The notes under the pieces are model-generated. The model worked only from the letters and a program-made list of their open reading frames with translations. It was not told the origin of the DNA and did no database searches. This document shows positions 8,371 through 18,310 of a stretch of DNA of 64,000 nucleotides, one piece after another. Both the position numbers and the translations under genes were made by a program. Location: assembly GCA_964571595.1 (NCBI GenBank), contig CAZNCJ010000005.1, forward strand, positions 10,996 to 74,995. The letters are read 5' to 3'. This DNA comes from CALCKU01 sp964571595. GTDB taxonomy: Bacteria; Pseudomonadota; Alphaproteobacteria; Caulobacterales; Maricaulaceae. Position 1 is the stretch's first letter. Each line of letters starts with the position of its first letter.

Positions 8371-8844
8371 AATGCGAAAATACTCTAAAATGGGGCAGAG
8401 GGACGAGATTAAAATGGGGTAGGCTGCGTGATTAGTAAGGGATGATGGGAGAGATTAAAATGGGGTGAGGACATGATCTACAATAAGGAGCCTGAAATAG
8501 AGTGAAGTTACATCACGTCATAAAACAGTGCTCTCAATCTATTGAATGTTAGGGCGCCGGATTGATCTGGCTGATATGATCTCGATTAAGGTCGGGGGCC
8601 TGATGTCACCTTGCTGGGAGAGGCGTATCGTTTAGTAGGCGCGAAAGAGAGGGCGCAGCGCAACCCCCCTCTTAGAGCTAACAGTTGGAAAGATTGAAAA
8701 AGACCTTAGAAAGCGGGCAATATATTAAAGGAACTTGCCTGAAACATCATGCTGCGACCTTGTCACGCAAAAGGCTAATAAGAGTTGAGCTTGGCAGGAT
8801 CATGGCTATTGTGCAGGCAAATTTTCAAGGATTAGGAGATAGAG
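8371..8844. other. Intergenic stretch with short direct repeats, no gene recognised
   Basis: The gap between the divergent TetR and SDR genes holds two exact copies of GAGATTAAAATGGGGT (8405-8420 and 8451-8466) and a degenerate third, CTAAAATGGGG (8385-8395). The remainder includes a short frame (around 8600-8690) that reads protein-like (PDVTLLGEAYRLVGAKE) but has no start and is closed by stops, possibly a decayed gene or element end. A frame at 8685-8903 overlaps the SDR start and is not credible. AGGAG just ahead of 8845 is the SDR ribosome binding site. Confidence 0.5.
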
Positions 8845-9630
8845 ATGAAATTATCCTCAGATATGAGTGCCGTTGTTACGGGCGGGGCGTCTGGCCTCGG
8901 TGAAGCGACAGCGCGTATGTTGGCAAAGAACGGCGTTAAAGTTGGCATATTTGATATGAATGAGGACCGCGGCCAAGAGGTCGCCTCAGAAATTGACGGC
9001 GTCTTTGCCAAGGTCAATGTCGCCGATAATGACAGTGTAGACGCCGGCTTTGTGACTGTGCGCGCAAAGAATGGCCAAGAACGTATTATGGTCAATTGCG
9101 CCGGTATTGGCGGCGGCATTAAAACCGTGGCACGTAAGCGCGATACGGGCGAGATCGTCCCGCATGATGTTGAGGCTTATATCCGAATTATCAATATAAA
9201 CCTGATCGGCTCCTTTTTATGTGCCTCAAAGTCAGCTGCGGGTATGATGGCGATAGACCCGGTTGATTCTGACGGGGAGCGCGGCGTTATTATCAACACA
9301 GCTTCTGTTGCAGCTCAAGATGGTCAGATCGGACAAGTAGCCTATTCGTCTTCTAAGGGCGGTATCTTGGCCATGGCTTTACCAATGGCGCGGGATTTGG
9401 GCCGCGAGGGGATACGGGTCAATACAATCCTGCCTGGCTTTTACGAAACGCCAATTTATAAGCAGATGAAGCCAGAGGTGAAAGACCGCCTACGCGCGCA
9501 TGTCCAATTCCCCGTAAGATTTGGTGAGCCATCAGAATATGCGGATGTGGTGAAATTCATGTGTGAGCATAGCTATATTAATGCTGAATATATCCGTACC
9601 GATGCTGGTGCGCGCATGCCGCCGCGCTAA
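8845..9630 (+). CDS. Short-chain dehydrogenase/reductase, 3-hydroxyacyl-CoA dehydrogenase-like
   Basis: This 261-residue classical SDR has the nucleotide-binding TGGASGLG (12-19), with Asp37 (IFDMN) indicating NAD rather than NADP. NCAG is at 84-87. The catalytic Ser154 and the YxxxK pair Tyr167/Lys171 are present, and the PG motif is LPGFYETP. Overall order and length are closest to type II 3-hydroxyacyl-CoA dehydrogenases (HSD17B10-like), which oxidise 3-hydroxyacyl-CoA in fatty acid and isoleucine breakdown, but SDR substrates cannot be assigned firmly from sequence. AGGAG stands nine bases before ATG 8845. It is transcribed alone, away from the TetR unit. Confidence 0.85.
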   Translation: MKLSSDMSAVVTGGASGLGEATARMLAKNGVKVGIFDMNEDRGQEVASEIDGVFAKVNVADNDSVDAGFVTVRAKNGQERIMVNCAGIGGGIKTVARKRDTGEIVPHDVEAYIRIININLIGSFLCASKSAAGMMAIDPVDSDGERGVIINTASVAAQDGQIGQVAYSSSKGGILAMALPMARDLGREGIRVNTILPGFYETPIYKQMKPEVKDRLRAHVQFPVRFGEPSEYADVVKFMCEHSYINAEYIRTDAGARMPPR

Positions 9631-9665
9631 TTTACTTGGTAGATTAGCTTAGTTAACTTACGGGG

Positions 9666-11087
9666 CTAATTATGCGTCGGCTTGGCCTGTTGAGGCAGGC
9701 CTTGTTTTCCGAGTAAGTAAGACAGCCTTGAGCCTAAAAAGACGGCGGCGCAAATCAGACTGAGAAGCATGCCGTACCAAACCCCGTTGACACTCAGCGG
9801 GGTTTTCAAGGCTGTGATAAGGGCAAAAGGAAATCCGATCACCCAAAAGCTTATACCTGTGAGAACCATTGGCCAGCGAACATCTTTTAGCCCGCGTAAA
9901 AGTTGGTTCGCCCCGACTTGATAAGCATCAAAAACCATAAAGGCGGCCACAAGCGGTAAAAACAAAATCACCAATCGGGTGACTTCGCGCGTCCCTTCAT
10001 CTTCGGGTTTCAAATATAGGTGGGATATTTGCGAACCAAATACCATAACGATAAGGGCCAATAACGCCATAATGACAACACTGGCGACCAAGGTTGTTGA
10101 GGCCGCACGTCTTTGGGCGGGATAGTTTTGCGCGCCTGTCGCAAGGCCCATGCGTATGGCCCCTGCCATGGACAGGCCCATAGGGATCATAAAGGCGAGC
10201 GAGGCAACATTGAGGGCGATTTGATATGCCGCGAGTTCGAGCACGCCGATAACGCCCACGACAAGGGCGCAGGCATTAAATAACATGCCTTCAAAAAATG
10301 AAGTCAGGCTAATGGGCCAACCTAATTTGATGACCTCGCGAAAGCGCACCCAGTCTGGCTTCCAGAAGCGTTCAAATAAACGAAACTTTCGTGCCTCTTC
10401 TTGCTTTGCGATATAAACCATAAACATGATGAAACATATGATATAGGAAAGGGTCGAAGCCAGACCTGCCCCGACAAGCTCCCATCTCGGAAAGCCGAAT
10501 TTTCCGTAGATGAAAAGATAATTTAAGCCCGCATTTAAAGCTGTCGTCACAACGGCGATGATAAAAGGTACACGCGTTTTCCCGATTGCTGCCAAGAAAT
10601 TTCTCAAGCCGATAATCCCGAGAGCAAAAGGCCAACCAATGGCGAGCATTAAAACATATTGCGAGGCTTTTTTTGACAAGATGGGATCTTGACCGAGCGC
10701 GCGCATGACAGGGTCTGTAAATAAAAGCAGGATAAGGACGATAGGTGTAAGCGCAAAAACCGCCCATAAGGCCATACGAACTGAGCGGCGGGCATCTTTA
10801 CGGTCCGTGAGATCAGCACCTAAGGCTTGTGACACGAGCGGAGAAACCGCCACGACGGGGCCAAGCCCTAACATCCATAAGGCAAAATAGACCACCAAGC
10901 CCAGTGTCGCCGCCGCCAAATCTTCAGGCCCCAATTTTCCGATCATTAAAACATCTATGGTGTGAATGAAGAAATGCACGAATTGGGTAAGCGCCATAGG
11001 CACACCCAATGTGAGCAAAGCCTTCATCTCACCCGACCATGTGGTGGGCATGATGACAGAGTTTGCGCTTTTAACGGACCGTTCCAT
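9666..11087 (-). CDS. MATE-family efflux transporter (NorM-like)
   Basis: The protein has 473 residues and twelve predicted membrane segments in two halves of six, the MATE arrangement. N-terminal blocks (LGVPMALTQFVHFFIHTIDVLMIGKLGPEDLAA, GPVVAVSPLVSQALGA) match the NorM branch, which exports cationic drugs or metabolites against Na+ or H+. It lies alone, convergent with the SDR gene and downstream of the acnA terminator. The substrate is unknown. Confidence 0.88.
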   Translation of the reverse strand: MERSVKSANSVIMPTTWSGEMKALLTLGVPMALTQFVHFFIHTIDVLMIGKLGPEDLAAATLGLVVYFALWMLGLGPVVAVSPLVSQALGADLTDRKDARRSVRMALWAVFALTPIVLILLLFTDPVMRALGQDPILSKKASQYVLMLAIGWPFALGIIGLRNFLAAIGKTRVPFIIAVVTTALNAGLNYLFIYGKFGFPRWELVGAGLASTLSYIICFIMFMVYIAKQEEARKFRLFERFWKPDWVRFREVIKLGWPISLTSFFEGMLFNACALVVGVIGVLELAAYQIALNVASLAFMIPMGLSMAGAIRMGLATGAQNYPAQRRAASTTLVASVVIMALLALIVMVFGSQISHLYLKPEDEGTREVTRLVILFLPLVAAFMVFDAYQVGANQLLRGLKDVRWPMVLTGISFWVIGFPFALITALKTPLSVNGVWYGMLLSLICAAVFLGSRLSYLLGKQGLPQQAKPTHN

Positions 11088-11146
11088 TTTGGCGTCCTAG
11101 CCGCTCTTGGCGCATAATGGAATCTCTAAAAGTGATAGCCCCAAAT

Positions 11147-11172
11147 AAAAAACCCCGCATGAAGCGGGGCTT
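11147..11172 (-). terminator. Rho-independent terminator of acnA
   Basis: Read on the minus strand, CCCCGC - TTCAT - GCGGGG is followed by a run of six T, 30 bases past the acnA stop. Confidence 0.85.
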
Positions 11173-11198
11173 TGTTTTAGATTTTGTGCAATAGCACT

Positions 11199-13889
11199 TT
11201 ACTCAGCTGCTTGCGCCTCGCGGGCAAGATTGCGCAGAACGTAATGTAAGATACCCTCATTCTTATAATATTCATGCTCATTATCCGTATCGATACGCAC
11301 TTTCACGGTGACAGTTTTAGTTTTACCGTCAGGGAAGGTGATATTGACATCCAGCGTGCCGCGCGGCTCTAGGGCATCAATTCCGGAAATAGACACAGTC
11401 TCAGAGCCTTTCATACCCAGTGATTGCCAGCTATCGCCGTCTTGGAACTCAAGCGGGAGGACACCCATGCCGATAAGGTTAGAGCGGTGAATACGCTCGA
11501 AACTTTCTGCGATCACGGCTTTAACCCCTAAGAGGATGGTGCCTTTCGCGGCCCAGTCACGTGAGGAGCCATTGCCGTATAGGCCGCCGGCAAAGACAAC
11601 CAGATCAGTGCCCTCGGCTTTATATTTTTCTGCCGCTTCGAAAATGGACATAACCTCGCCGCTCGGTATGTGCTTGGTCACGCCGCCTTCTGTACCGGGC
11701 GCCATCTGGTTTTTAATGCGGATATTGGCAAATGTGCCGCGCATCATCACTTCGTGATTACCACGTCTTGAGCCAAAGGAATTAAACTCGGCTTTGGGCA
11801 CTTGGCGGGCTGAGAGGTAATCCCCTGCAGGGCCGTCATGCTTAATCGCACCCGCCGGGCTGATATGATCTGTTGTGATACTGTCACCTAGAAGGGCCAG
11901 AATATTGGCATCTTTAATATCTTCAACGGGCTTAGGTGTGGTTGTCATACCGTCAAAATATGGCGGGTTGCGCACATAGGTTGACCCCGGTGCCCAATTA
12001 TATGTCTTCCCGCCTGTGACTTTGATTTTCTGCCATTGCTTATCGCCTTTGAAAACATCGGCATAGCGCTCTGTAAACATTTTACGCGTAATGACTTTGC
12101 GCACGACATCCGCGATTTCCTTAGATGTTGGCCAGATGTCTTTTAGGAAAATTGGATTGCCTGCATAATCAACACCCAAAGGATCAGCATCGAAATCATG
12201 GTGTAAAGACCCTGCAAGGGCATAGGCCACGACAAGGGGCGGTGAGGCCAAGAAATTGGCTTTAATATCTGGCCCGATACGGCCTTCAAAATTCCGGTTA
12301 CCTGAAAGAACTGAACAGGATACCAGATCGCCTTCATTAATAGCGTCTGAAAGCTCGGGGGCCAGCGGGCCTGAGTTTCCGATACAGGTTGTACAGCCAT
12401 AACCGACAACATCAAAGCCGAGTTGGTTAAGCTCGTCTTGTAATTTTGACTTTTCTAAATATTCCCCAACGACTTGTGAGCCCGGTGCAAGCGAGGTCTT
12501 CACCCAAGGCTTGACAGTTAAACCCATGGCATTGGCCTTTTGGGCGACGAGCCCAGCCGCCATCATCACAGACGGGTTTGAGGTATTGGTACAAGAGGTA
12601 ATGGCGGCAATCATGACATCGCCGTGGTCAATGGAAAAGCCTCGACCTTTTACTTCCACGGCACTATCGGCTGTGGGTTTCTTGCTGAAATCCTTACCGA
12701 GTATTTTGGCAAATGTGCGGTTGGCGCCTGCAAGGTCGAAGCGGTCTTGTGGGCGCTTCGGGCCAGAAATAGCGGGTTTGACGTCGCCCATATCAAGGGC
12801 AATTGTGCTGGTGAAATCCGGTGTAGAGCCATCACGCCACAGGCCTTGCGCCTTGGCATAGGCTTCGACCAGTTCAATGCGTTGCTTGTCACGGCCTGTA
12901 GCCTCTAGATAGCGCAGCGTATCATCATCGACAGGGAAGAAGCCACATGTCGCCCCGTATTCTGGAGCCATATTGGCCAATGTTGCCTGATCTTCCAGTG
13001 AGAGCGTGTCGAGGCCGGGGCCGTAAAATTCGACAAATTTACCTACCACACCTTTTTCACGTAGCATTTGCACCACGCGCAGGACCAGATCGGTTGCGGT
13101 TGCGCCTTCCGGCATTTTACCCTTTAGCTCAAATCCGACAACTTCAGGAATTAGCATAGAGATAGGTTGGCCAAGCATGGCGGCTTCTGCCTCAATACCG
13201 CCCACACCCCAACCGAGGACTGACAGGCCGTTAATCATGGTTGTGTGACTATCGGTTCCAACAAGTGTGTCAGGGAAGGCATAGGTTTTACCTGCTTCGG
13301 ATTTTGTCCAGACGGTCTGTGCCAGATTTTCCAGATTGACCTGATGACAAATACCAGTTCCCGGAGGCACAACTGAGAAATTATCAAAGGCGCTTTGGCC
13401 CCATTTTAGAAAGTCATAACGCTCGCCATTTCGCTCATATTCACGTTCGACATTTTTCTTAAAGGCGGTTTTCGTGCCGTAATAATCCACCATGACAGAA
13501 TGATCGATCACAAGGTGAACAGGGTTAAGCGGGTTAATTGCATCCGCCTTGCCGCCCAGATTGACCATAGCATCACGCATGGCCGCCAGATCAACAACGG
13601 CAGGAACGCCGGTGAAATCCTGCATCAGAACGCGGGCAGGACGATAGGCTATTTCATGGGTTGAGGTTTTTGTTTTCAGCCAAGCTGCGATGGCTTCAAT
13701 ATCGGCTTTGGTAACGGTGTTTCCGTCTTCGTGGCGTAAGAGGTTTTCAAGTAAGACCTTTAAAGAGCGTGGCAGTTTGCTTATACCGCCAAGGCCATTT
13801 TTTTCAGCTTCTTTGAGGTCGTAATAAGTATAGGTTCCGCCGCGGACTTTGATTTCACGTTCGCATTTAAAACTGTCGAGAGATGCCAT
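11199..13889 (-). CDS. acnA: Aconitate hydratase A
   Basis: This TCA and glyoxylate cycle enzyme converts citrate to isocitrate through a [4Fe-4S] cluster. It has 896 residues from MASLDSFKCER. The in-frame start at 13910 adds MKNRIIF and lies upstream of an AGGA site that fits the ATG at 13889. Cluster ligands are in ITSCTNTSNPS and YGCTTCIGNSG. The swivel domain carries the substrate-binding GGLYGNGSSRDWAAKG near the C-terminus. Length and order are those of AcnA/IRP-type aconitases. It stands alone with its own terminator. Together with the isocitrate lyase and malate synthase genes 40 kb away it serves growth on C2 compounds. Confidence 0.97.
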   Translation of the reverse strand: MASLDSFKCEREIKVRGGTYTYYDLKEAEKNGLGGISKLPRSLKVLLENLLRHEDGNTVTKADIEAIAAWLKTKTSTHEIAYRPARVLMQDFTGVPAVVDLAAMRDAMVNLGGKADAINPLNPVHLVIDHSVMVDYYGTKTAFKKNVEREYERNGERYDFLKWGQSAFDNFSVVPPGTGICHQVNLENLAQTVWTKSEAGKTYAFPDTLVGTDSHTTMINGLSVLGWGVGGIEAEAAMLGQPISMLIPEVVGFELKGKMPEGATATDLVLRVVQMLREKGVVGKFVEFYGPGLDTLSLEDQATLANMAPEYGATCGFFPVDDDTLRYLEATGRDKQRIELVEAYAKAQGLWRDGSTPDFTSTIALDMGDVKPAISGPKRPQDRFDLAGANRTFAKILGKDFSKKPTADSAVEVKGRGFSIDHGDVMIAAITSCTNTSNPSVMMAAGLVAQKANAMGLTVKPWVKTSLAPGSQVVGEYLEKSKLQDELNQLGFDVVGYGCTTCIGNSGPLAPELSDAINEGDLVSCSVLSGNRNFEGRIGPDIKANFLASPPLVVAYALAGSLHHDFDADPLGVDYAGNPIFLKDIWPTSKEIADVVRKVITRKMFTERYADVFKGDKQWQKIKVTGGKTYNWAPGSTYVRNPPYFDGMTTTPKPVEDIKDANILALLGDSITTDHISPAGAIKHDGPAGDYLSARQVPKAEFNSFGSRRGNHEVMMRGTFANIRIKNQMAPGTEGGVTKHIPSGEVMSIFEAAEKYKAEGTDLVVFAGGLYGNGSSRDWAAKGTILLGVKAVIAESFERIHRSNLIGMGVLPLEFQDGDSWQSLGMKGSETVSISGIDALEPRGTLDVNITFPDGKTKTVTVKVRIDTDNEHEYYKNEGILHYVLRNLAREAQAAE

Positions 13890-14102
13890 GAATATAATCC
13901 TGTTTTTCAAAGCCTGATAAAGGCTGTATTTGTGGAAATTTTGTCGACCTTATAGCATTGCAGTGCGCAGGTTCAATTCTTAAACCGCCTCATATCTGTA
14001 AAAACTGACCAAGCAGGCGTGAATGCTATCAAATTATGGTGATATTTGCGGCCCACTGAAAGCCAGTTCGAAATCAGGGTGTAAGTTGACCCTCACGCAG
14101 AT

Positions 14103-14720
14103 TTACTCGGTTTTGGTAGGTTTTGCAGGCTCTATGACTTTGCCATGTTTTAAAATAAATGGCAGCTGGCTAAGGGTGAATAAAATAGTGAGCGGGAAAA
14201 ATCCAAAGAGTTTGAAATTCGCCCAAAAGGCTTCACCAAAATTGCGCCAGACAATTTCATTAATCGCAGCACATAAAAAGAAAAACCCGCCCCAGCGAAA
14301 AGCAAGCTGGTTCCAGCTTTTTTCTGGTAGATCAAACGCACTCCCTAACATGAGCTTGATGACGTTTTTCTTCACAAAAACTCCGCCAATAGCGACAAGA
14401 CCAAAAATAGCATTCACGACGGTGGGCTTCATATAGAAAAATCTCGGGTCTTTAAAAACCAAAGACAGGCCAACTGTGAGAATGATAATGCCCGTAGTCG
14501 CGAGTAACATGCCCGAAAACTTACCATGTTTAAGGCGTGAATAAATCAGCGCCATGACGGCACAGACTGTAAAGACAATCGCGGCGGTATATATCGCCCC
14601 GTCTGGGTCTGAGCGTCTGAGATAATTATAGAGTATAACAAAAATCAGGACGGGGCCAAAATCGACCATGAAATTCGATTGGGGCTTGGCGGGGGCGGAG
14701 AGCGGGGTTTCATTATTCAT
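14103..14720 (-). CDS. yciB: Inner-membrane septation protein YciB/IspZ family
   Basis: The protein has 205 residues with five or six membrane segments. Family blocks are FMVDFGPVLIFVILY (N-terminus), RLKHGKFSGML, KDPRFFYMKPTVVNAIFG and the C-terminal NEIVWRNFGEAFWANFKLFGF. YciB acts in the inner membrane in cell envelope synthesis and division; its biochemical role is not settled. The N-terminal 15 residues are poorly conserved. It sits upstream of acnA with a 213-bp gap and follows the thioesterase gene, an arrangement with dapF, mtaB and ftsY seen in alphaproteobacteria. Confidence 0.92.
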   Translation of the reverse strand: MNNETPLSAPAKPQSNFMVDFGPVLIFVILYNYLRRSDPDGAIYTAAIVFTVCAVMALIYSRLKHGKFSGMLLATTGIIILTVGLSLVFKDPRFFYMKPTVVNAIFGLVAIGGVFVKKNVIKLMLGSAFDLPEKSWNQLAFRWGGFFFLCAAINEIVWRNFGEAFWANFKLFGFFPLTILFTLSQLPFILKHGKVIEPAKPTKTE

Positions 14721-14773
14721 ACCCCGCCATTTGCCTTAGCTTTGCCTTAAAGGCAAGCCGTATAGCCAGAAGT

Positions 14774-15193
14774 TTAGCGGCTTTTTGTCAAGACTTTGAA
14801 CGTCGCCCCTATCATAGCGCATGGCTTTCCATTGGATATGACCTGCCCTTGAGCGGTGGCGAAAGAGCGCCCGGCATTGACGTGATGGGTGACACATTCC
14901 ATCCAGTCGCCATGTTTAACAGAATTTGTAAAATCAATATGCAGACTAATAGTGACCAGACCGTCCAGAGTTTTATGGTCGTAATGTTGCGCACAGGATA
15001 GCCCCATTGCATTATCAGACAAGGTAGAGATTAACCCGCCATGGACAAAACCGCGTGAGTTACAATGTTGGGTGTCGGCATAAAGGCCAATGATGATAGC
15101 CTTATCTGTTTTTTTGGAAAAAAGGGGCTCCCAAGGCGCAGTCAAAGGCGATTGGCGCAGATGAGGTGTAAAGTCTTTTGGGGGTGGCTTCAT
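14774..15193 (-). CDS. PaaI-family hotdog thioesterase
   Basis: This 139-residue single-hotdog protein has the family motif FVHGGLISTLSDNAMG (about 50-65), which holds the acyl-CoA thioesterase active site (HGG with Asp at 60). SLHIDFTNSVKHGDWMEC and GRSFATAQGQVISNGKPCAM complete the fold. Members hydrolyse small or medium acyl-CoA thioesters, and the substrate here is unknown. It follows ftsY by 14 bp and is probably cotranscribed with it. Confidence 0.87.
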   Translation of the reverse strand: MKPPPKDFTPHLRQSPLTAPWEPLFSKKTDKAIIIGLYADTQHCNSRGFVHGGLISTLSDNAMGLSCAQHYDHKTLDGLVTISLHIDFTNSVKHGDWMECVTHHVNAGRSFATAQGQVISNGKPCAMIGATFKVLTKSR

Positions 15194-15207
15194 CTTCGCA
15201 CTTGGTC

Positions 15208-16953
15208 TTATGGACTCTCTTGCGACCCACCGTCCAGAACGGCATCGGCAACACCGGAGAGGGCCGCGGCAAAGACGGGGGCGGAGAAATTTTCTAAGTC
15301 TTCTATGCGCTCGCCAATCCCAATAGCGTGGATGGGGAGTTTATATTTATCCGAAAGCGCAACCAGAACACCGCCCTTGGCTGTGCCGTCCAGCTTGGTC
15401 ATGACGAGGCCTGTCACGCCCGCCGTTTCTTTGAAAGCCTCGGTCTGGGAGAGCGCATTTTGGCCGACTGTCGCATCGAGCACTAATACGGAATGATGCG
15501 GCGCGCTTTCGTCCTGCTTTTTGATCACACGCAAAATTTTGGCCAGCTCATCCATAAGTTCGGTGCGGTTTTGCAGGCGTCCGGCCGTATCAATCATTAA
15601 AATATCTGCCTTAGTTTCTTTGGCTTGCTCAATGGCGTCATAGACCAGTCCGGCAGCGTCTGCGCCTAAATTCCCCGAAACAATATCTGCCCCCGCCCGT
15701 TCGCTCCACACGGTTAATTGCTCAACGGCTGCAGCACGGAATGTATCACCTGCAGCAATCAGGACTTTCTTTCCCTGATCGTGATAGCGCTTGGCGAGTT
15801 TGCCAAGTGTGGTGGTTTTGCCAGAACCGTTCACGCCGACAAAAAGCATGATCTCCGGTTTCGCGCCTTTTAAGATAAGGGGTTTTTCAAGCGGGGTTAA
15901 TATTTCGGAGATCACATCGGCCAGTGCGATTTTCACCTCCATATCTGTGACCTGTTTATCGAATTTGTCTTTGGCTAACAGCTCGGTGACTTTTAAGGCC
16001 GGGCCAACGCCCAGATCGGCAGAGATAAGAATATCTTGAAGCTCTTCTATCGCCTCGTCATCAAGTTTGCGCTTGGTAAAGACAGCAGAAACCTGTTCTG
16101 ACATGCGCGAGGTGGATTTGCGCAAGCCTGTCGAAATACGCTCCAGAAACCCGCCCTCGCGTTCTTGGCGCAGCTTGGCTTCGGCTTCTTGCTGGACTTT
16201 TAAGGCGGCGGCGATACGGGCATCTTCCGCTTCTTTTTCCGCTCTGAGGCGTTCTGCTTCTGCGGCTTCTTTGGCAGCCTGTTCGGCGGCGGCTTTTTTG
16301 GCTTCTTCTAATTTGGCTTCGCGTTGGGCTTGGTCTGCGGCCTCTTTTTCAAGCCTTTCCTGTTCAAGTCTTTGCCTTTGGGCCTCCTCTTGGGCGGCGC
16401 GTTCTTTGGCTTCGGCTTCTTGGCGGGCTTTTAGCTCTGCGGCCTGAGACGCGCTTTTGGCTTTGGCTTCTTTAAGTGCACGGGCTTCTTCTGCCTTGCG
16501 TTTGGCCTCTAGCTCAGCCTTTTCTTTTGCCAGACGCGCGGTCTCGATTTTAGCGGCTTCTTCTTCGGCCTTTATGCGTTCTGCTTCCGCCTTTTTAAAG
16601 GCGGCTTCTTCCTCGGCTATGCGTTTGGCTTCAAGCTCTTTCGCGCGTTTCTCTGCGGCCAGTTTCTTGGCGGCTTCCACATCCTTGCGGGCCTGTTCTT
16701 CAGCCTTGGCCTTTTCTTCGGCTTCAATGCTTGCCGCTTCGTCAGCGTCCAGTGTCACACCCGTTGCTGCTGCGTCCTGTTCGCGTGCGGATTTAAGGGC
16801 GGCGGCATTAATTGCGGCCATGCGCGCGGCCATTTGTTCATCGACAAGTTCCTGCTTGGCGGCGCGCTCGGCAGCTTCTTCGGCAAGCTTATCGGCTTTG
16901 GATTTAAACCCGAGCTTGGAAAGAAATCCGCGCTTTTTCTTTTCTTTTGCCAT
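15208..16953 (-). CDS. ftsY: Signal recognition particle receptor FtsY
   Basis: FtsY is the membrane-associated GTPase that docks SRP-bound ribosomes at the Sec translocon. The 581 residues consist of an unusually long Ala/Glu/Lys/Arg coiled-coil A region (about 20-270) and the conserved NG domain. The NG domain shows GVNGSGKTTTLGKLA (P-loop), DTFRAAAVEQL, DTAGRLQN and TKLDGTAKGG. FtsY of alphaproteobacteria is often longer than 300 residues because of such N-terminal extensions. Its ATG overlaps the mtaB stop (TAATG), so the two are coupled. Confidence 0.96.
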   Translation of the reverse strand: MAKEKKKRGFLSKLGFKSKADKLAEEAAERAAKQELVDEQMAARMAAINAAALKSAREQDAAATGVTLDADEAASIEAEEKAKAEEQARKDVEAAKKLAAEKRAKELEAKRIAEEEAAFKKAEAERIKAEEEAAKIETARLAKEKAELEAKRKAEEARALKEAKAKSASQAAELKARQEAEAKERAAQEEAQRQRLEQERLEKEAADQAQREAKLEEAKKAAAEQAAKEAAEAERLRAEKEAEDARIAAALKVQQEAEAKLRQEREGGFLERISTGLRKSTSRMSEQVSAVFTKRKLDDEAIEELQDILISADLGVGPALKVTELLAKDKFDKQVTDMEVKIALADVISEILTPLEKPLILKGAKPEIMLFVGVNGSGKTTTLGKLAKRYHDQGKKVLIAAGDTFRAAAVEQLTVWSERAGADIVSGNLGADAAGLVYDAIEQAKETKADILMIDTAGRLQNRTELMDELAKILRVIKKQDESAPHHSVLVLDATVGQNALSQTEAFKETAGVTGLVMTKLDGTAKGGVLVALSDKYKLPIHAIGIGERIEDLENFSAPVFAAALSGVADAVLDGGSQESP

Positions 16954-18305
16954 TACTGCCTATTCCCCAAAATAACCCCTAAGGCATGTTTGCCTTCATA
17001 CCCCGTCAGTTTAACTTTTGCCAAGCTACCTGCTTTTGGCGGATTGTCCACTTTTACCAAGGTAAAATCTCCAAGACGCCCCAAAGGCGTTTTGTCGGCA
17101 CTGGCCTCTTCAAACAGGGCGGTATCACTATCGCCTATACGTGATTTTAGATGTTGGGCGCGTTGTCTTTCGCCCGCCTCGCGCATGGCTTTGGCACGTT
17201 GTTTAATCACACCTCCATCAATAGCAGGCATTTTTGCCGCTGGTGTTCCTATGCGTGGTGAAAAAGGAAAGACATGTAACCAAGCTATACCGATTTCCGA
17301 AATAATATTATACGAGTTCTCGAACATGGCCTGTGTTTCCGTTGGAAAGCCGGCAATCATATCGGCTCCAAAACTGATCTCTGGGCGGGCTGCGCGAAGT
17401 CTCGTGCACAGCGCAATTGCGGCCTCGCGCGTATGGCGACGTTTCATGCGTTTTAAAATCAGATTATCGCCCGCCTGCAAAGATAAATGCAGATAGGGCA
17501 CCATGCGATGCTCGGTTGTTAGCGCTTCAAAAAGATCATCGTCAATTTCTGCGGGGTCAATAGAAGACAGGCGCAAGCGGGGCAGGTCTGGGACAAGTTT
17601 TAAGACCCGTTTTACCAGATTGCCCAGAGGGGGGTTGCCGGGCAGGTCTGCGCCCCATGAAGATATATCCACACCCGTTAAGACGACTTCCTTATAACCT
17701 TGGCGGACAAGATCTTTGACATGGGCGATAACTTCGCCGGCGGGGACAGAGCGGGCCTGACCACGCCCAAAGGGAATAATGCAAAATGTGCAGCGGTGAT
17801 CACACCCGTTTTGAACTTGTAAAAATGCACGGGTCCGGCTTTGTGATTTTTCTAAAACCCGATTGCCGCCACTTATCATTTGCGGGGCGGTCTGGGTAAT
17901 TGAGGCGATGTCATTGACTTTGATCTTGGCTCCCTCAAACAGGGTCTCAGGATCAAATGTCGGGGCGAGCATCTTTTCGTGATTTCCGATAACACGGCTG
18001 ACTTCCGCCATTTCGGCAAAACTCTCAGGGTCAATTTGGGCGGCGCAACCTGTGACAACAATATGGGCATCAGGGCGTTCGCGTTTGGCCTTGCGAATAG
18101 CACGCCGCGTTGTCCGCACAGCTTCTTGAGTGACGGCGCAGCTATTAATCACAACAGTATTTTTTATGCCCGTATCACGCATGTGCCCCTTGATCACCTC
18201 GCTCTCATAGGCGTTGAGGCGACAACCTAACGTTATCACATCGCTGTTTTTAGAGCTTTCTTTAGCCGTTTCAAAAACGGGTTGATTTAGGGTAGGGGTG
18301 TCCAT
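16953..18305 (-). CDS. mtaB: tRNA t6A37 methylthiotransferase MtaB
   Basis: This radical-SAM methylthiotransferase converts t6A37 to ms2t6A in ANN-decoding tRNAs. The 450 residues start at MDTPTLNQP (18305). The frame extends further upstream to 18512, but that part lies inside dapF and does not resemble the family. The N-terminal UPF0004 domain carries TLGCRLNAYESE and two more Cys (NSCAVT, TGCAAQ). The radical-SAM motif is CDHRCTFC followed by IIPFGRGQARS, and a TRAM-like region closes the protein. It starts five bases after the dapF stop and overlaps ftsY, forming a dapF-mtaB-ftsY unit. Confidence 0.94.
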   Translation of the reverse strand: MDTPTLNQPVFETAKESSKNSDVITLGCRLNAYESEVIKGHMRDTGIKNTVVINSCAVTQEAVRTTRRAIRKAKRERPDAHIVVTGCAAQIDPESFAEMAEVSRVIGNHEKMLAPTFDPETLFEGAKIKVNDIASITQTAPQMISGGNRVLEKSQSRTRAFLQVQNGCDHRCTFCIIPFGRGQARSVPAGEVIAHVKDLVRQGYKEVVLTGVDISSWGADLPGNPPLGNLVKRVLKLVPDLPRLRLSSIDPAEIDDDLFEALTTEHRMVPYLHLSLQAGDNLILKRMKRRHTREAAIALCTRLRAARPEISFGADMIAGFPTETQAMFENSYNIISEIGIAWLHVFPFSPRIGTPAAKMPAIDGGVIKQRAKAMREAGERQRAQHLKSRIGDSDTALFEEASADKTPLGRLGDFTLVKVDNPPKAGSLAKVKLTGYEGKHALGVILGNRQ

Positions 18306-18310
18306 CTGGG

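Noticed and set aside
8685..8903. 72-codon frame ahead of the SDR gene
   Set aside because: It overlaps the SDR start in another frame and resembles no protein family.
16067..16975. Long plus-strand frames opposite ftsY
   Set aside because: Antisense by-product of the repetitive Ala/Glu/Lys codons of the FtsY A region.
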